A DNA stretch of 24,134 nucleotides, from assembly GCA_927911475.1 (NCBI GenBank), contig CAKMPP010000169.1, positions 1-24,134 on the forward strand. Reading direction: 5' to 3'. The position numbers and the translations under genes are program-made. This DNA is from an uncultured Solobacterium sp. Its GTDB lineage: Bacteria > Bacillota_I > Bacilli_A > Erysipelotrichales > Erysipelotrichaceae. Under the pieces are notes generated by a model, which saw nothing but the letters and a program-made list of their open reading frames with translations, was not told where the DNA came from and made no database searches. Shown here piece by piece: positions 15,371 to 23,057 of the stretch (positions are counted from its first letter, which is position 1; each line of letters starts with the position of its first letter).

Positions 15371-16115
15371 ATCAAAGATTAAAATTTGGACAATACTGTT
15401 TTGGCTACTCGTATGGCAAGCCATTAGTATGATATTAAATCAGGAGATACTACTGGTATCTCCTTTTACCGTTGTTCTTCGATTGATGGAATTACTAAAG
15501 ACAGTGGATTTCTATCAATCGATTTTGCGTTCCTTATTGAATATTAGTTTTGGCTTTCTCATTGCGATGGTCGTAGGAATTTTAATGGCTGTATTTGCCG
15601 CAAAGCATAACTGGTTTAAACAATTGCTAGCACCACTTATCTTTACAGTTAAATCGATTCCTGTCGCGTCATTTATTATCCTTGTGCTGATTTGGGTACG
15701 TTCTGCACAATTATCTATCGTGATTTCTTTCTTAATGGTCTTTCCAATTTTCTATGAGAATGTACGAAAGGGTATTGAGATGTGTGATCAACAATTATTA
15801 GAGATGGCTGATGTATTCGAACTATCTAGTTTTACACGTATTCGATATATCTATACATCTAGTATTCTTCCATACTTTCAGAGTGCGTGTTCATTGGCCT
15901 TAGGTCTTGCATGGAAATCTGGAATTGCGGCAGAAGTCATTGGTCTACCAAAGTTTTCAATTGGAGAACATTTACAACAAGCCAAAGTATATTTTGATAC
16001 AGCGGACTTATTCGCGTGGACATTAGTGATTATTCTCTTAAGTACAGTATTAGAAAAACTGGTGATGGCTTTGATACATATGATTATCAAATACATAGAA
16101 ACGGAGTGTCTATAA
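15357..16115 (+). CDS. ABC transporter permease (SsuC/ThiX-like)
   Basis: A 252-aa inner-membrane permease with about six membrane segments. The cytoplasmic coupling (EAA-type) loop appears as LLEMADVFELSSFTRIRYIY followed by SILPYF, and LAWKSGIAAEVIGLP is typical of the nitrate/sulfonate branch. The ATG at 15357 overlaps the end of the binding-protein gene by 14 nt, and its stop overlaps the ATPase start, showing tight coupling. The longer frame upstream is only overlap with the binding-protein gene. Confidence 0.9.
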   Translation: MELTKSKIKIWTILFWLLVWQAISMILNQEILLVSPFTVVLRLMELLKTVDFYQSILRSLLNISFGFLIAMVVGILMAVFAAKHNWFKQLLAPLIFTVKSIPVASFIILVLIWVRSAQLSIVISFLMVFPIFYENVRKGIEMCDQQLLEMADVFELSSFTRIRYIYTSSILPYFQSACSLALGLAWKSGIAAEVIGLPKFSIGEHLQQAKVYFDTADLFAWTLVIILLSTVLEKLVMALIHMIIKYIETECL

Positions 16116-16698
16116 TGGATACAATTCAATTACGTGATATTTCTAAAACATTTGATGAACATCCAGTTTTTGTAGGTTGGAATCATAACTTTGAAACTGG
16201 TATGGTACATGTACTCAAAGGCCAATCTGGTTGTGGAAAGACAACATTGTTAAGAATGTTAATGGGATTAGAAACACCTGATTCTGGAACCATGACATCA
16301 CTACAAAACTATCGTAAGCAGCTGTATTTCAAGAAGACAGACTCTGTGAAAATTTGAGTGCTATGCAGAATGTTTTGATGGTCGTTCATAATCATTCTAA
16401 GAATGATTTATTAGATCAGTTAAAAGAAGATTTTAAGCAAGTAGGCCTTGATGATATCTATCAAAAGGTATCCACGTTATCCGGTGGTATGAAGCGTAGA
16501 GTCGCAATTCTACGCGCAATGTACGCAGATGCAGATATCATATTCTTTGATGAACCTCTCAAAGGATTAGATGATACTACGAAAGAAAAAGTCATGCTGT
16601 TCATCAAGGAACGAATTAAAGGTAAGACAGTATTCTGGGTAACACATGACGCAGATGAATATACTGTTTTTGATAAATATCAGCTACATGAATTATAA
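16115..16698 (+). CDS. ABC transporter ATP-binding protein, frameshifted
   Basis: A restored 194-residue ATPase: Walker A GQSGCGKTT, Q-loop VFQED, signature LSGGMKRR, Walker B DIIFFDEP and H-loop VTHD, all in order. It is somewhat shorter than typical SsuB/TauB (about 240-250). The ATG overlaps the permease stop by one base. The break is at ~16318-16321: adding one base makes YRK(Q) run into AVFQEDRLCENLSAMQN, so the Q-loop glutamine lies directly after it. As written, the first frame ends after Walker A and the protein would be inactive. It energises import by the two preceding subunits. Confidence 0.9.
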
Positions 16699-16713
16699 TG
16701 AATGTAGCTTTTT
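16682..16713 (+). terminator. Intrinsic terminator of the ABC operon
   Basis: AGCTACAT (16682-16689) pairs with ATGTAGCT (16702-16709) around a loop that contains the ATPase stop codon, followed by TTTT. Confidence 0.8.
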
Positions 16714-16731
16714 ATATGAGGGATAAAAAAC

Positions 16732-17042
16732 ATGTTTAATCAGAAACTGATTTATCTAAAGGTATATGCAAATAATTGTAAAGATGCACTGCTATTCAAA
16801 GTGAAGATATATCTATAAAACCAAAAGATATTGTGATGATTTCTTTGCATGGAAATGAAGTACCTGCAATGGTTGTACAAGTTTCTCGTAAGATAAAGAA
16901 AACTAATATTAAGCCAGAGTTTATCTTACGCAAAGCAGGTTTCTTTGAAAAAAATAAATTATCCAAGGATATTCGCAATCGAGTGAAGAACGAAGAATTT
17001 GCCTGGATTGATGAGATTGAACATTGGAATGCGATGGATTAG
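16732..17042 (+). CDS. Unrecognised ~103-aa protein, frameshifted
   Basis: It starts MFNQKLIYLKVYANN with a good Shine-Dalgarno (GAGGGAT). The frame stops at 16819 as written; one extra base near 16788-16791 joins NCKDAL to AIQSEDISIKPKDIV and continues to the stop at 17042. The middle (KDIVMISLHGNEVPAMVVQV) looks like a small beta-barrel and the C-terminal half is basic and helical, ending WIDEIEHWNAMD. The barrel-like stretch loosely recalls the N-terminal domain of PriA, but I would not name it. It lies between the ABC terminator and the M20 gene (12-nt gap to the latter). Confidence 0.5.
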
Positions 17043-17054
17043 GAATGAGATTAT

Positions 17055-18318
17055 ATGAAGACAGAGATTAATAAAATGATTGATGCACAACAAGATGAGA
17101 TGATTGCATTCGGCAAAGAGTTGTTTATGCATCCAGAACTCGGTTATAAAGAATTTGAAACAAAGAAGCTTGTTCAAGAAGAACTTGCAAAGCATGGAAT
17201 TCATGTAGAGGCAGAATACTTTGAGACAGGATTCCAAGTTAGTATCGGACATGGAAAACCTCATATCGGGTTGATTGCGGAATTGGATGCGATTCCTGTA
17301 GAAGGACATCCATGCTCAAATCCAAAGGACCATGCAGCGCATGCATGCGGACATAGTACACAAGTTGCGATTATGGTAAATGCAATCATTGCATTAAAGA
17401 AGTCTGGTTTATTAGAACAGAAAGGAAAAGTGACGCTGTTCTTTACACCGGCTGAGGAATATACGGATTTAGATTATCGTCGTAAACTTATCCAAGAAGG
17501 AAAGATTCGATTCATTGGTGGAAAGATGAACATGCTAGAAGCCGGTGTATTTGGAGATTGTGACTGTATCATTCACCTACATGCGATGGGCTCTGAATAT
17601 GCATATGGTTATGGCTCTTCTCTAGCAGGTTTTAAGTACAAGAAGATTATCTTCAAAGGGAAAGCATCACATGCAGGAGTACTTCCACATTTAGGTATCA
17701 ATGCACTCAATGAATTTACACTATTCAATACAGCTTTAGGAATGTTGCGTGAGACCTTTGAGGAAAGGATATGGTACGTGTAAATGGAATTCTTACAAAA
17801 GGTGGAGACACAATAAATAGTGTGCCTTCAGAAGTAATCTATGAATGTTATATTCGTACTTTAAACCAAGATAAGTTATTGGAAATTGATCACCAGATTA
17901 CATCGATGGCACAACACTGTGCTGCTGCATTAGGTGGAACGGTGGAATTTGCGGATATGATAGGATATCTACCATTACACCAAACCCAGTACTTAGCGAA
18001 GTTGCACATCAGAATATTTTGGATTACACAACAGAAGATAAAATTATTGCAAATGAAAGAAGTATTGCCGGTGGAGATGTAGGTGATGTGTCCTGTTTCT
18101 ATCCGATGATTCAATTTGGATACAATGGTTTTAGCGGTGCAATCCATGGTGTTGATTTCAAAATCGAGGATACATACAAAGCATTTGTAGAGCCGGCAAA
18201 AATTGTATGTGGATGTATTGTTGATTTATTAGAGAAACCAGAGTTAATCAAACAAATCAAAGCTTCTCATCACAGTATGGATAAAGAAGTATATAAATCA
18301 TATTTACAAGGAAAATAG
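17055..18318 (+). CDS. M20D-family amidohydrolase (AbgB/aminoacylase-like), two frameshifts
   Basis: A restored 421-residue metallo-hydrolase. The first part has MHPELGYKEFET, AELDAIP (Asp78), HACGH (96-100) and TPAEE (Glu134/135), the usual M20 metal and catalytic residues. The dimerisation domain has KGKASHAG, and the C-terminal part has SIAGGDVGDVS and YNGFSGAIHG. Members split N-acyl or p-aminobenzoyl amino acids in the cytoplasm. Break 1: one A missing at 17764-17766 (TFEE to KDMVRVNG). Break 2: one base missing at ~17978-17981 (GYLPL to PNPVLSEVAHQN). The neighbouring ABC importer may supply its substrate, but a terminator separates the two units. As written, the protein would stop after the first domain. 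Confidence 0.88.
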
Positions 18319-18323
18319 CTTAA

Positions 18324-18380
18324 GCGAAATCAGTCGTGGGTTTGACTAAAATGCGCAACGAAATCAGTTGTGGGTTAATC
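18324..18380 (+). repeat. Two direct copies of an AAATCAGTYGTGGGTT motif
   Basis: CGAAATCAGTCGTGGGTT (from 18325) and CGAAATCAGTTGTGGGTT (from 18359) differ by one base and are spaced 34 bp apart, just after the M20 stop codon. An inverted AAATCAGTCGGGGT copy occurs at 19978-19991 on the other side of the transposase, so these may be IS terminal or subterminal repeats. Confidence 0.65.
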
Positions 18381-18393
18381 ATATACAAAATAA

Positions 18394-18437
18394 GGGTATC
18401 TATGTCATCATGGCTGGTGACTAAGGTATCCTTTTTT
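18394..18437 (+). terminator. Intrinsic terminator downstream of the M20 gene
   Basis: An outer stem GGGTATCT (18394-18401)/AGGTATCC (18424-18431) with two G-U pairs and an inner stem GTCATCA/TGGTGAC (18404-18410/18415-18421), loop TGGC, followed by six T. The T-run is on the plus strand, so it stops transcription arriving from the M20 side. If it belongs to the M20 operon, the IS would begin after it. Confidence 0.7.
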
Positions 18438-18463
18438 AGAAAAGATTGAAGTATAGTTTGATT

Positions 18464-19819
18464 TTATTTGTTTAATGTATCGACAATTTGTTTGGTATAT
18501 GTACCACGCTTTTTGTGTTCTCGTTTTCTGGAATACAGACATGTTGTCAAGCAATAGAATAGTTTGTCGTTAAGGCAGTATAGTGCACGTGCACGAAAAC
18601 GTTCTAGGTTTGTATATCCATTGGATACCTCAATCAGTAATCGAAGTTTCTGATTGATGTTTTCAGCTAATGCATTGGATTGTCGTCTATCATCATAAGG
18701 CCTTCTAAAGCTATTGATAATTTCTGGTTTCCAGTGCTTCAGTAGAGATATAAATTCCTTATAGCAGTCTAACTTAGAGTGTTCAAATAGCTCAATCAGA
18801 TAATCAAGTTTCATACTAGCTTCTTCAAATGAGCAGTGTTTATTGAAGTCTCGATATAGTTCCTTTAATTCATACGCAAGCTTTAAATCAGGACTTATCT
18901 CCAACAACATGTTGAAAAGGTCCCTGTAATTCATCTTCTGACGAAATTTTGAGTTGTATCTTGGCTCGTTATCGAGGTCGAATGAATCAGTTTCTAATAA
19001 CTTATGCCAGGTCTTCAACAAATAGTAACTGGGACTATCATAGACACACTGTTTCATGATTCCTACACGTATGCGTGTAAAGCACTCTGTAAGGTGTTTG
19101 ATAACATGGAAAGGGTCTACTGCTATTTCGCAATGTCTTAGGTACTTTTTACATATATCTCTATAAGGTTCCCACATATCAATCGTCACATACTTTACCT
19201 TGTCTCTCTCCGATTGTGGAATCATTTCAAAGTGTTTCGACAGCGTTACTTTCGAACGGTTTGGAAGTATCTCGTTTAATGTCCTGTTATTGTTATCTAC
19301 GAATACACATAAGTATGAACCACCGTATTTTGCCATGGAAGAAGAAATCTCATCGATACCTAGGTTCTCAGGAAGTGTTAATCTAGGTGCACGGATGAAA
19401 CTATCGGCATACATTCTTACGATTGTGTCGGATACGTGGTATTTATACGCAATATCCTTGTATGTCATACGAACGTTGTGTAGATCCAAGGCAATCGCAT
19501 TGAGTACTGCGTATGACTGATGGAAGTTCTCTGGGCCAAATGGACTTGGCTCAGAGAAGGACTTCCCACATTCTTTACAGACATAGCGTCTTCTTGTCCA
19601 ATCAATGATGGATGGAATCCCTGCAACGTCAAGGTGGTTATAGCTGTATGAAGAATAATCCTTTATTTTTGTATGACCTCCACAGCAGGGACAGGTAGGG
19701 TGAGTATCATTCAGTTTTATTAAGATGTGTAATTTATCAGATGATTTATGTGTATCAACCGAAAAAATCATATCGTCACTAACATTGAGTGTGGATATGA
19801 TAAAATCATTTATAGCCAT
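18464..19819 (-). CDS. ISL3-family transposase
   Basis: A 451-aa DDE transposase, intact. An N-terminal zinc ribbon has CPCC (Cys43-46) and CKEC (81/84), then a helix-turn-helix region, then the catalytic core: Asp156 in LGIDEIS, Asp214 in VTIDMWEPY, VDPFHVIKHL, and Glu386 in SNALAENINQ. The start at 19819 has GGAGGCG upstream and matches the usual ISL3 N-terminus; the open frame continues to 20074 without a ribosome site. It lies antisense to the M20 gene and to the zinc-ribbon gene. It is one of the few long genes here without a frame break, suggesting a recent or active element. Confidence 0.93.
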   Translation of the reverse strand: MAINDFIISTLNVSDDMIFSVDTHKSSDKLHILIKLNDTHPTCPCCGGHTKIKDYSSYSYNHLDVAGIPSIIDWTRRRYVCKECGKSFSEPSPFGPENFHQSYAVLNAIALDLHNVRMTYKDIAYKYHVSDTIVRMYADSFIRAPRLTLPENLGIDEISSSMAKYGGSYLCVFVDNNNRTLNEILPNRSKVTLSKHFEMIPQSERDKVKYVTIDMWEPYRDICKKYLRHCEIAVDPFHVIKHLTECFTRIRVGIMKQCVYDSPSYYLLKTWHKLLETDSFDLDNEPRYNSKFRQKMNYRDLFNMLLEISPDLKLAYELKELYRDFNKHCSFEEASMKLDYLIELFEHSKLDCYKEFISLLKHWKPEIINSFRRPYDDRRQSNALAENINQKLRLLIEVSNGYTNLERFRARALYCLNDKLFYCLTTCLYSRKREHKKRGTYTKQIVDTLNK

Positions 19820-19908
19820 TTGGCGCCTCCTATCGTTATTATTCAATCTTTTTCCAACTTGAATTCTAACATAGGAGTTTTTTATTAGCTGAGACCCTGA
19901 GTAAATTT

Positions 19909-19978
19909 GGAGGGTATCCCCGAGTTGTAAAAAAGGGGTCAAAATTTGACCCCTAGAAATTTCGGAGGGTCGCCCCGA
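19909..19978. repeat. GC-rich palindrome cluster upstream of the transposase
   Basis: GGAGGGTATCCCCGA (19909-19923) and GGAGGGTCGCCCCGA (19964-19978) are direct repeats with two mismatches, each preceded by AAATTT. Between them lies GGGGTCAAAATTTGACCCC (19935-19953), a near-perfect palindrome. GGGTCG-CCC-CGACCC can form another hairpin. This is the most GC-rich stretch in the window and carries no gene. It probably belongs to the IS right end, acting in transposase binding or as a block to incoming transcription. Confidence 0.7.
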
Positions 19979-20016
19979 CCCCGACTGATTTTTGAGTGCC
20001 GGAAAATAAATTGAAG

Positions 20017-20050
20017 AAGAACTGCTATCAAAAAGATAGCAATTCTTTTT
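20017..20050 (+). terminator. Intrinsic terminator, apparently without a gene
   Basis: AAGAACTGCTATC (20017-20029) pairs with GATAGCAATTCTT (20035-20047) with one mismatch, loop AAAAA, then T residues. No plus-strand gene ends directly before it; it may be an old terminator of the upstream unit that the IS displaced, or it may shield the next promoter. Confidence 0.65.
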
Positions 20051-20058
20051 AAATTTTG

Positions 20059-20087
20059 TTTGACTATCGGTCAAAAATAGATATGAT
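20059..20087 (+). promoter_or_regulatory. Promoter with overlapping TTTGAC-N5-GTCAAA operator
   Basis: TTGACT (20060-20065), a 16-bp spacer and TATGAT (20082-20087) precede the zinc-ribbon gene. The perfect inverted repeat TTTGAC-TATCG-GTCAAA (20059-20075) covers the -35 and resembles operators of TetR-type repressors. No TetR gene is in the window. Confidence 0.6.
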
Positions 20088-20116
20088 TAAATTGTAAGTG
20101 ATAAAGGGGGACTCAA

Positions 20117-21118
20117 ATGACAGATACAGAAAAGAATGCAAGCATGGTTTGTCCTAAATGTGGTGCAAACTTAGAGATAGAGGCATATAACGATAATTTT
20201 GATCAAATCGTATGTCCTTATTGTGATTATAAGAGAATCGAACCAAAGAAAAAGTCTACTGCAGAGCAGATGGACCATGAAGAAAAGATTGTTTATGCAA
20301 AAGAAAAAGGATACTTACGTGCTAACGATGAAATTGAAGAGATTAAAAAAGCTCGTACACGTAAAGAGAATTGCGTTAGTGTTAATATCCTTGTTGTTTG
20401 TAGTCCTAGTTTTTAATTTTGTAGAAATGCTCAATCGTCCAAAGGCTGATCCTTTTGCGTATGTAACCATTGAGTGTTCTGGTATTGATGGAAATGGTAA
20501 ATGTGAAATGAAATTAGGGGATGCAAAAAATGATAAAGGAGAAGTTATTGATACTAGTAAGATTAAATATGAGATTTCTAAAACAACTAATTTCTCAATG
20601 ATGATACATTAACAATTACTGCTGAAAGTGATACGTATCAACTTACAGAAAAATCAAAGATATATACAGTCAGTGGCTTAGATGAATATCTTAAAAATGC
20701 AGATGAACTCAGTCAAGATAATATTGATTTATTGGTTTCAGAAGCTTTAGCAAGACAACCGGATGTTACTAAAAATGCATCTGGTGCTACATTCAATTCA
20801 GCTACAGCGAAGAAACTGATTGTGATGTCCGGAAACCAAACCAGCACAGTGTATGTTATCTCTGAGATTAACTACACATTGGAGGATGGAACAAACGTTA
20901 CCTATTATCTTTCTACGTACTTCAAAAATGTAGTGCTAAGAAAGAATAGTAATGGTGAATATTCTCTGGCACATGGTGAATCTATGTATGCTGGTAATAT
21001 GATTAATCTTATTGCTAGCAGATTTTTTCATGGCTATGCAAGCCAAGAGGCAGCTGAAGCAGCAGCTAGAACAACACAAACACCAGATTCAGACTATTCC
21101 GCAATTGATTTACACTAA
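20117..21118 (+). CDS. Zinc-ribbon single-pass membrane protein, two compensating frameshifts
   Basis: A restored 333-residue protein. The N-terminal zinc ribbon has CPKC (Cys12/15) and CPYC (Cys33/36), a charged stretch follows, then one membrane segment (~85-102, ALVLISLLFVVLVFNFV), then a ~230-residue outer domain rich in beta strands and an Ala/Gln tail. I do not recognise the outer domain. The frame is lost by one extra base at 20363-20368 (RTRK to RIALVLIS) and regained by one missing base at 20596-20598 (TTNFS to NDDTLTITAES), so the net length is preserved. Cytosolic zinc ribbon plus exported domain is a common architecture for Gram-positive envelope or sensor proteins. Shine-Dalgarno AAGGGGG is good. 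Confidence 0.7.
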
Positions 21119-21122
21119 AATT

Positions 21123-21166
21123 AAAGATATCAATTTCATGCATACATGTAAATTGATATCTTTTTT
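21123..21166 (+). terminator. Strong intrinsic terminator
   Basis: AAAGATATCAATTT (21123-21136) pairs perfectly over 14 bp with AAATTGATATCTTT (21150-21163), followed by further T. It closes the zinc-ribbon gene. Confidence 0.9.
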
Positions 21167-21182
21167 ATATTATGGCTATATT

Positions 21183-21191
21183 TGTTATAAT
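21183..21191 (+). promoter_or_regulatory. Extended -10 promoter of the YwaF-like gene
   Basis: TGTTATAAT is a consensus extended -10 about 22 bp before the start codon. The -35 position falls on the T-run of the preceding terminator and is poor. Confidence 0.55.
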
Positions 21192-21212
21192 AGGTTACAG
21201 AGGATTATTAAC

Positions 21213-22022
21213 ATGTCATATTTCTTTCGCTATGAACCAGATGGAGTTTATAACATACCTATATTGTTGATTCGTATTTTATTTGTGGCAATTTTACTAT
21301 TTGCGTATACACAAAAGAATAATAAAAAGTTATTGTGGATTTCTTTACTGCTTGGTTTAGCATTACAATTTACTCTATTTCTCTGGTATTCTGGTAACTC
21401 AACGTTATTTACCAAAGAAGGATTACCACTATATCATTGTCGATTATCCGCAATCATGCTTGCAGTAACATATTTATTGAAGAAAGAAAAGCTAATGCGA
21501 TACTTTTCATGGCTGGGTCTTCTAGGTGCGATAATTGCGTTCTCTTTTCCGGATCCTTCTCCGTTTTTATGGCCACATATTACAAATATTACTTATATCT
21601 TTAGTCATATGTTATTGGGTTTATCTTCAGTTATTATTTTAACAAAAGAGGAAGCTGTATTAAGTTATAAAGATATATTCTTGTATACGATTGTGATGAA
21701 TCTTGTGATTTCATTTGTAAACCATTTTATGGGAAGTAACTATGGTTATTTAAGAGCTTTACCAAAAATGTTTCCATTTGATTTTACGCCAATACAGTTG
21801 TTCTTTATACTTTCTGTTCTAATTAGTGTGATTATTTTCGTTACAGAAAAGACATATCTGTATATTTATCGCTTAAATCATAAAAATGTTGAGGAAGACA
21901 TCATCATTAATGGTAAAATAAGAAAGTATTATAGTTTTAAGAGGGAGATTTTATGGAAGATATCAAACAAGGATTTAGGAAGTACTTTAAACAAGGAAAC
22001 CAGGCAATTATTCTGTCATTAA
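21213..22022 (+). CDS. YwaF/TIGR02206-like integral membrane protein
   Basis: A 269-aa protein with about seven membrane segments. LPLYHCRLSAIMLA, a FSFPDPSPF loop, HITNITYIFSHMLLG and NHFMGSNYGYL are the conserved His/Cys/Asn positions of the YwaF (TIGR02206) family, related to TMEM164 acyltransferase-like proteins. Its role in bacteria is not established; a lipid-related enzyme is a family-based guess. The start at 21213 has AGAGGA upstream; the longer frame overlaps the preceding gene and terminator. Its 3' end overlaps the next gene by 70 nt, unusually long, and the last ~25 residues look unlike a conserved tail. A one-base loss in the AAAA near 21915-21918 would move the stop to about 21930, just before the next ribosome site. 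Confidence 0.8.
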   Translation: MSYFFRYEPDGVYNIPILLIRILFVAILLFAYTQKNNKKLLWISLLLGLALQFTLFLWYSGNSTLFTKEGLPLYHCRLSAIMLAVTYLLKKEKLMRYFSWLGLLGAIIAFSFPDPSPFLWPHITNITYIFSHMLLGLSSVIILTKEEAVLSYKDIFLYTIVMNLVISFVNHFMGSNYGYLRALPKMFPFDFTPIQLFFILSVLISVIIFVTEKTYLYIYRLNHKNVEEDIIINGKIRKYYSFKREILWKISNKDLGSTLNKETRQLFCH

Positions 22023-22951
22023 TTGCTTGCATTATTGGTATTGGATTAATGACATTACCAAGAGTAATGCCAAAGTTATTGGCAAATAAGAAGAATGCCG
22101 TTATGTTTAATGCTGATGATAGTAAGCAGGACGGTAAGTATACTTACATCGATATTATCGCGATTGACGATTATAGTGCGTATCAAGGTTCTGATTATTA
22201 CTATGTAGCAGTTGATACTGATCGATTATTAAATGTAGTTAAAATTGATCAAAGTATCTACAACCAGATGAAAGAACAACAAGCATATTGGTCAACACGT
22301 GGTGATGATAAAACTGGAGAGTTGGCTCCTAAGCCATATCGTTTATATGGTGTACAGAAGTTCTTATCAGATGAATATGTAAATGCAATTGGAAATTCTT
22401 ATCAGAAGACTACTGAAGAGATGCGTAAGTATATAGGTACTTATTACTTCTCTAATGGTGTTGAATATAATAAGGATATGGCTAAAACTCTATTCTTAGT
22501 AGGTATTGTAGTTGTAATATGTGGTGCAGTTTCTGCATATGAATTTAATAAGAAAAATAAGAATGTTGAAAAGACAATTGCATACCTTGAGAGTACAGGA
22601 AGACTCTATGAAGCTTGGAATGAATTACAGACATATTTACAAGTAAATAAGGATACAAACTGTATTCTTCTAGATAACTACGTTATCTCTAAGTCAGAGG
22701 GTATGATGAGACCTTACGAAGATATTCTTTGGGCATATCGATATGTAATGAGAAGAAACTTCGTTGTAGTAAATCAGTATGCATTATGTCGCTTAGTAGA
22801 TGGTGGAAAGATTCAATTAACTCCTCCAGGCTTTTTAAAGAAGGAATCGATTGAAGAAATCTTAGATACAATTGCGATGAAGAATCCTTCTGTTATGCTA
22901 GGTTATACAAACGAAAATCAACGTGCATATAAGGAAATGACAAGACGCTAA
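21953..22951 (+). CDS. Two-segment membrane protein of unknown function
   Basis: A 332-aa protein, unbroken. A short cytosolic N-terminus, membrane segment 1 (~18-37), an exported middle domain (~45-175, rich in Tyr and Asp with IDIIAIDDYSAYQG), membrane segment 2 (~179-197, FLVGIVVVICGAVSAY), and a cytosolic C-terminal domain with YLESTGRLYEAWNELQ and LWAYRYVMRR. It may belong to the DUF6709-type group, but I am not sure. GAGGGAG gives the Shine-Dalgarno site. It shares a transcript with the YwaF-like gene and ends at a strong terminator. Confidence 0.75.
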   Translation: MEDIKQGFRKYFKQGNQAIILSLIACIIGIGLMTLPRVMPKLLANKKNAVMFNADDSKQDGKYTYIDIIAIDDYSAYQGSDYYYVAVDTDRLLNVVKIDQSIYNQMKEQQAYWSTRGDDKTGELAPKPYRLYGVQKFLSDEYVNAIGNSYQKTTEEMRKYIGTYYFSNGVEYNKDMAKTLFLVGIVVVICGAVSAYEFNKKNKNVEKTIAYLESTGRLYEAWNELQTYLQVNKDTNCILLDNYVISKSEGMMRPYEDILWAYRYVMRRNFVVVNQYALCRLVDGGKIQLTPPGFLKKESIEEILDTIAMKNPSVMLGYTNENQRAYKEMTRR

Positions 22952-22958
22952 AAAAGAT

Positions 22959-22990
22959 ATGTTCTTACAGAAATGTAGGGACATTTTTTT
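22959..22990 (+). terminator. Intrinsic terminator with GAAA tetraloop
   Basis: ATGTTCTTACA (22959-22969), GNRA loop GAAA, TGTAGGGACAT (22974-22984): 11 pairs including two G-U, followed by T to 22990. Confidence 0.85.
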
Positions 22991-23023
22991 GTTTCATGAC
23001 GGAGGAACTCATGAATTTAGGTA

Positions 23024-23032
23024 TGCTATAAT
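23024..23032 (+). promoter_or_regulatory. Extended -10 promoter of the MATE gene
   Basis: TGCTATAAT is an extended consensus -10 located 26 bp before the start codon. No good -35 is present, as expected for this class. Confidence 0.6.
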
Positions 23033-23057
23033 AGTAGCCAAATGAGAGGGGGATTCT

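Larger units (their letters stand above)
18327..19991. mobile_element. ISL3-family insertion sequence, ends tentative
   Basis: A transposase gene is bracketed by AAATCAGTCG at 18327-18336 and its inverse CGACTGATTT at 19982-19991, giving about 1.67 kb. A second, inner inverted pair AAAAGATTGAA (18440-18450)/TTCAATCTTTT (19842-19852) would give about 1.4 kb. I find no 8-bp target duplication at either pair, so the ends are not proven. The presence of a complete ISL3 transposase is certain. Confidence 0.55.

Noticed and set aside
18324..18380. CRISPR-like repeat
   Set aside because: Only two copies with a 16-nt gap, no array and no cas genes.
19200..19520. Plus-strand open frame inside the transposase
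   Set aside because: It is antisense to the catalytic core, has no family match or ribosome site, and is a shadow of the transposase.
18317..19999. Target-site duplication flanking the IS
   Set aside because: The 8 bases outside the outer pair (CTTAAGCG-like left, TTGAGTGC right) and outside the inner pair do not match.
19820..20074. N-terminal extension of the transposase to 536 residues
   Set aside because: The extra 85 residues run through the GC-rich palindromes with no ribosome site; GGAGGCG places the start at 19819.
23011..23031. Six-codon upstream frame (GGAGG then ATG) before the MATE gene
   Set aside because: Its end overlaps the extended -10 TATAAT, so it would not be in the MATE transcript; it is probably chance.
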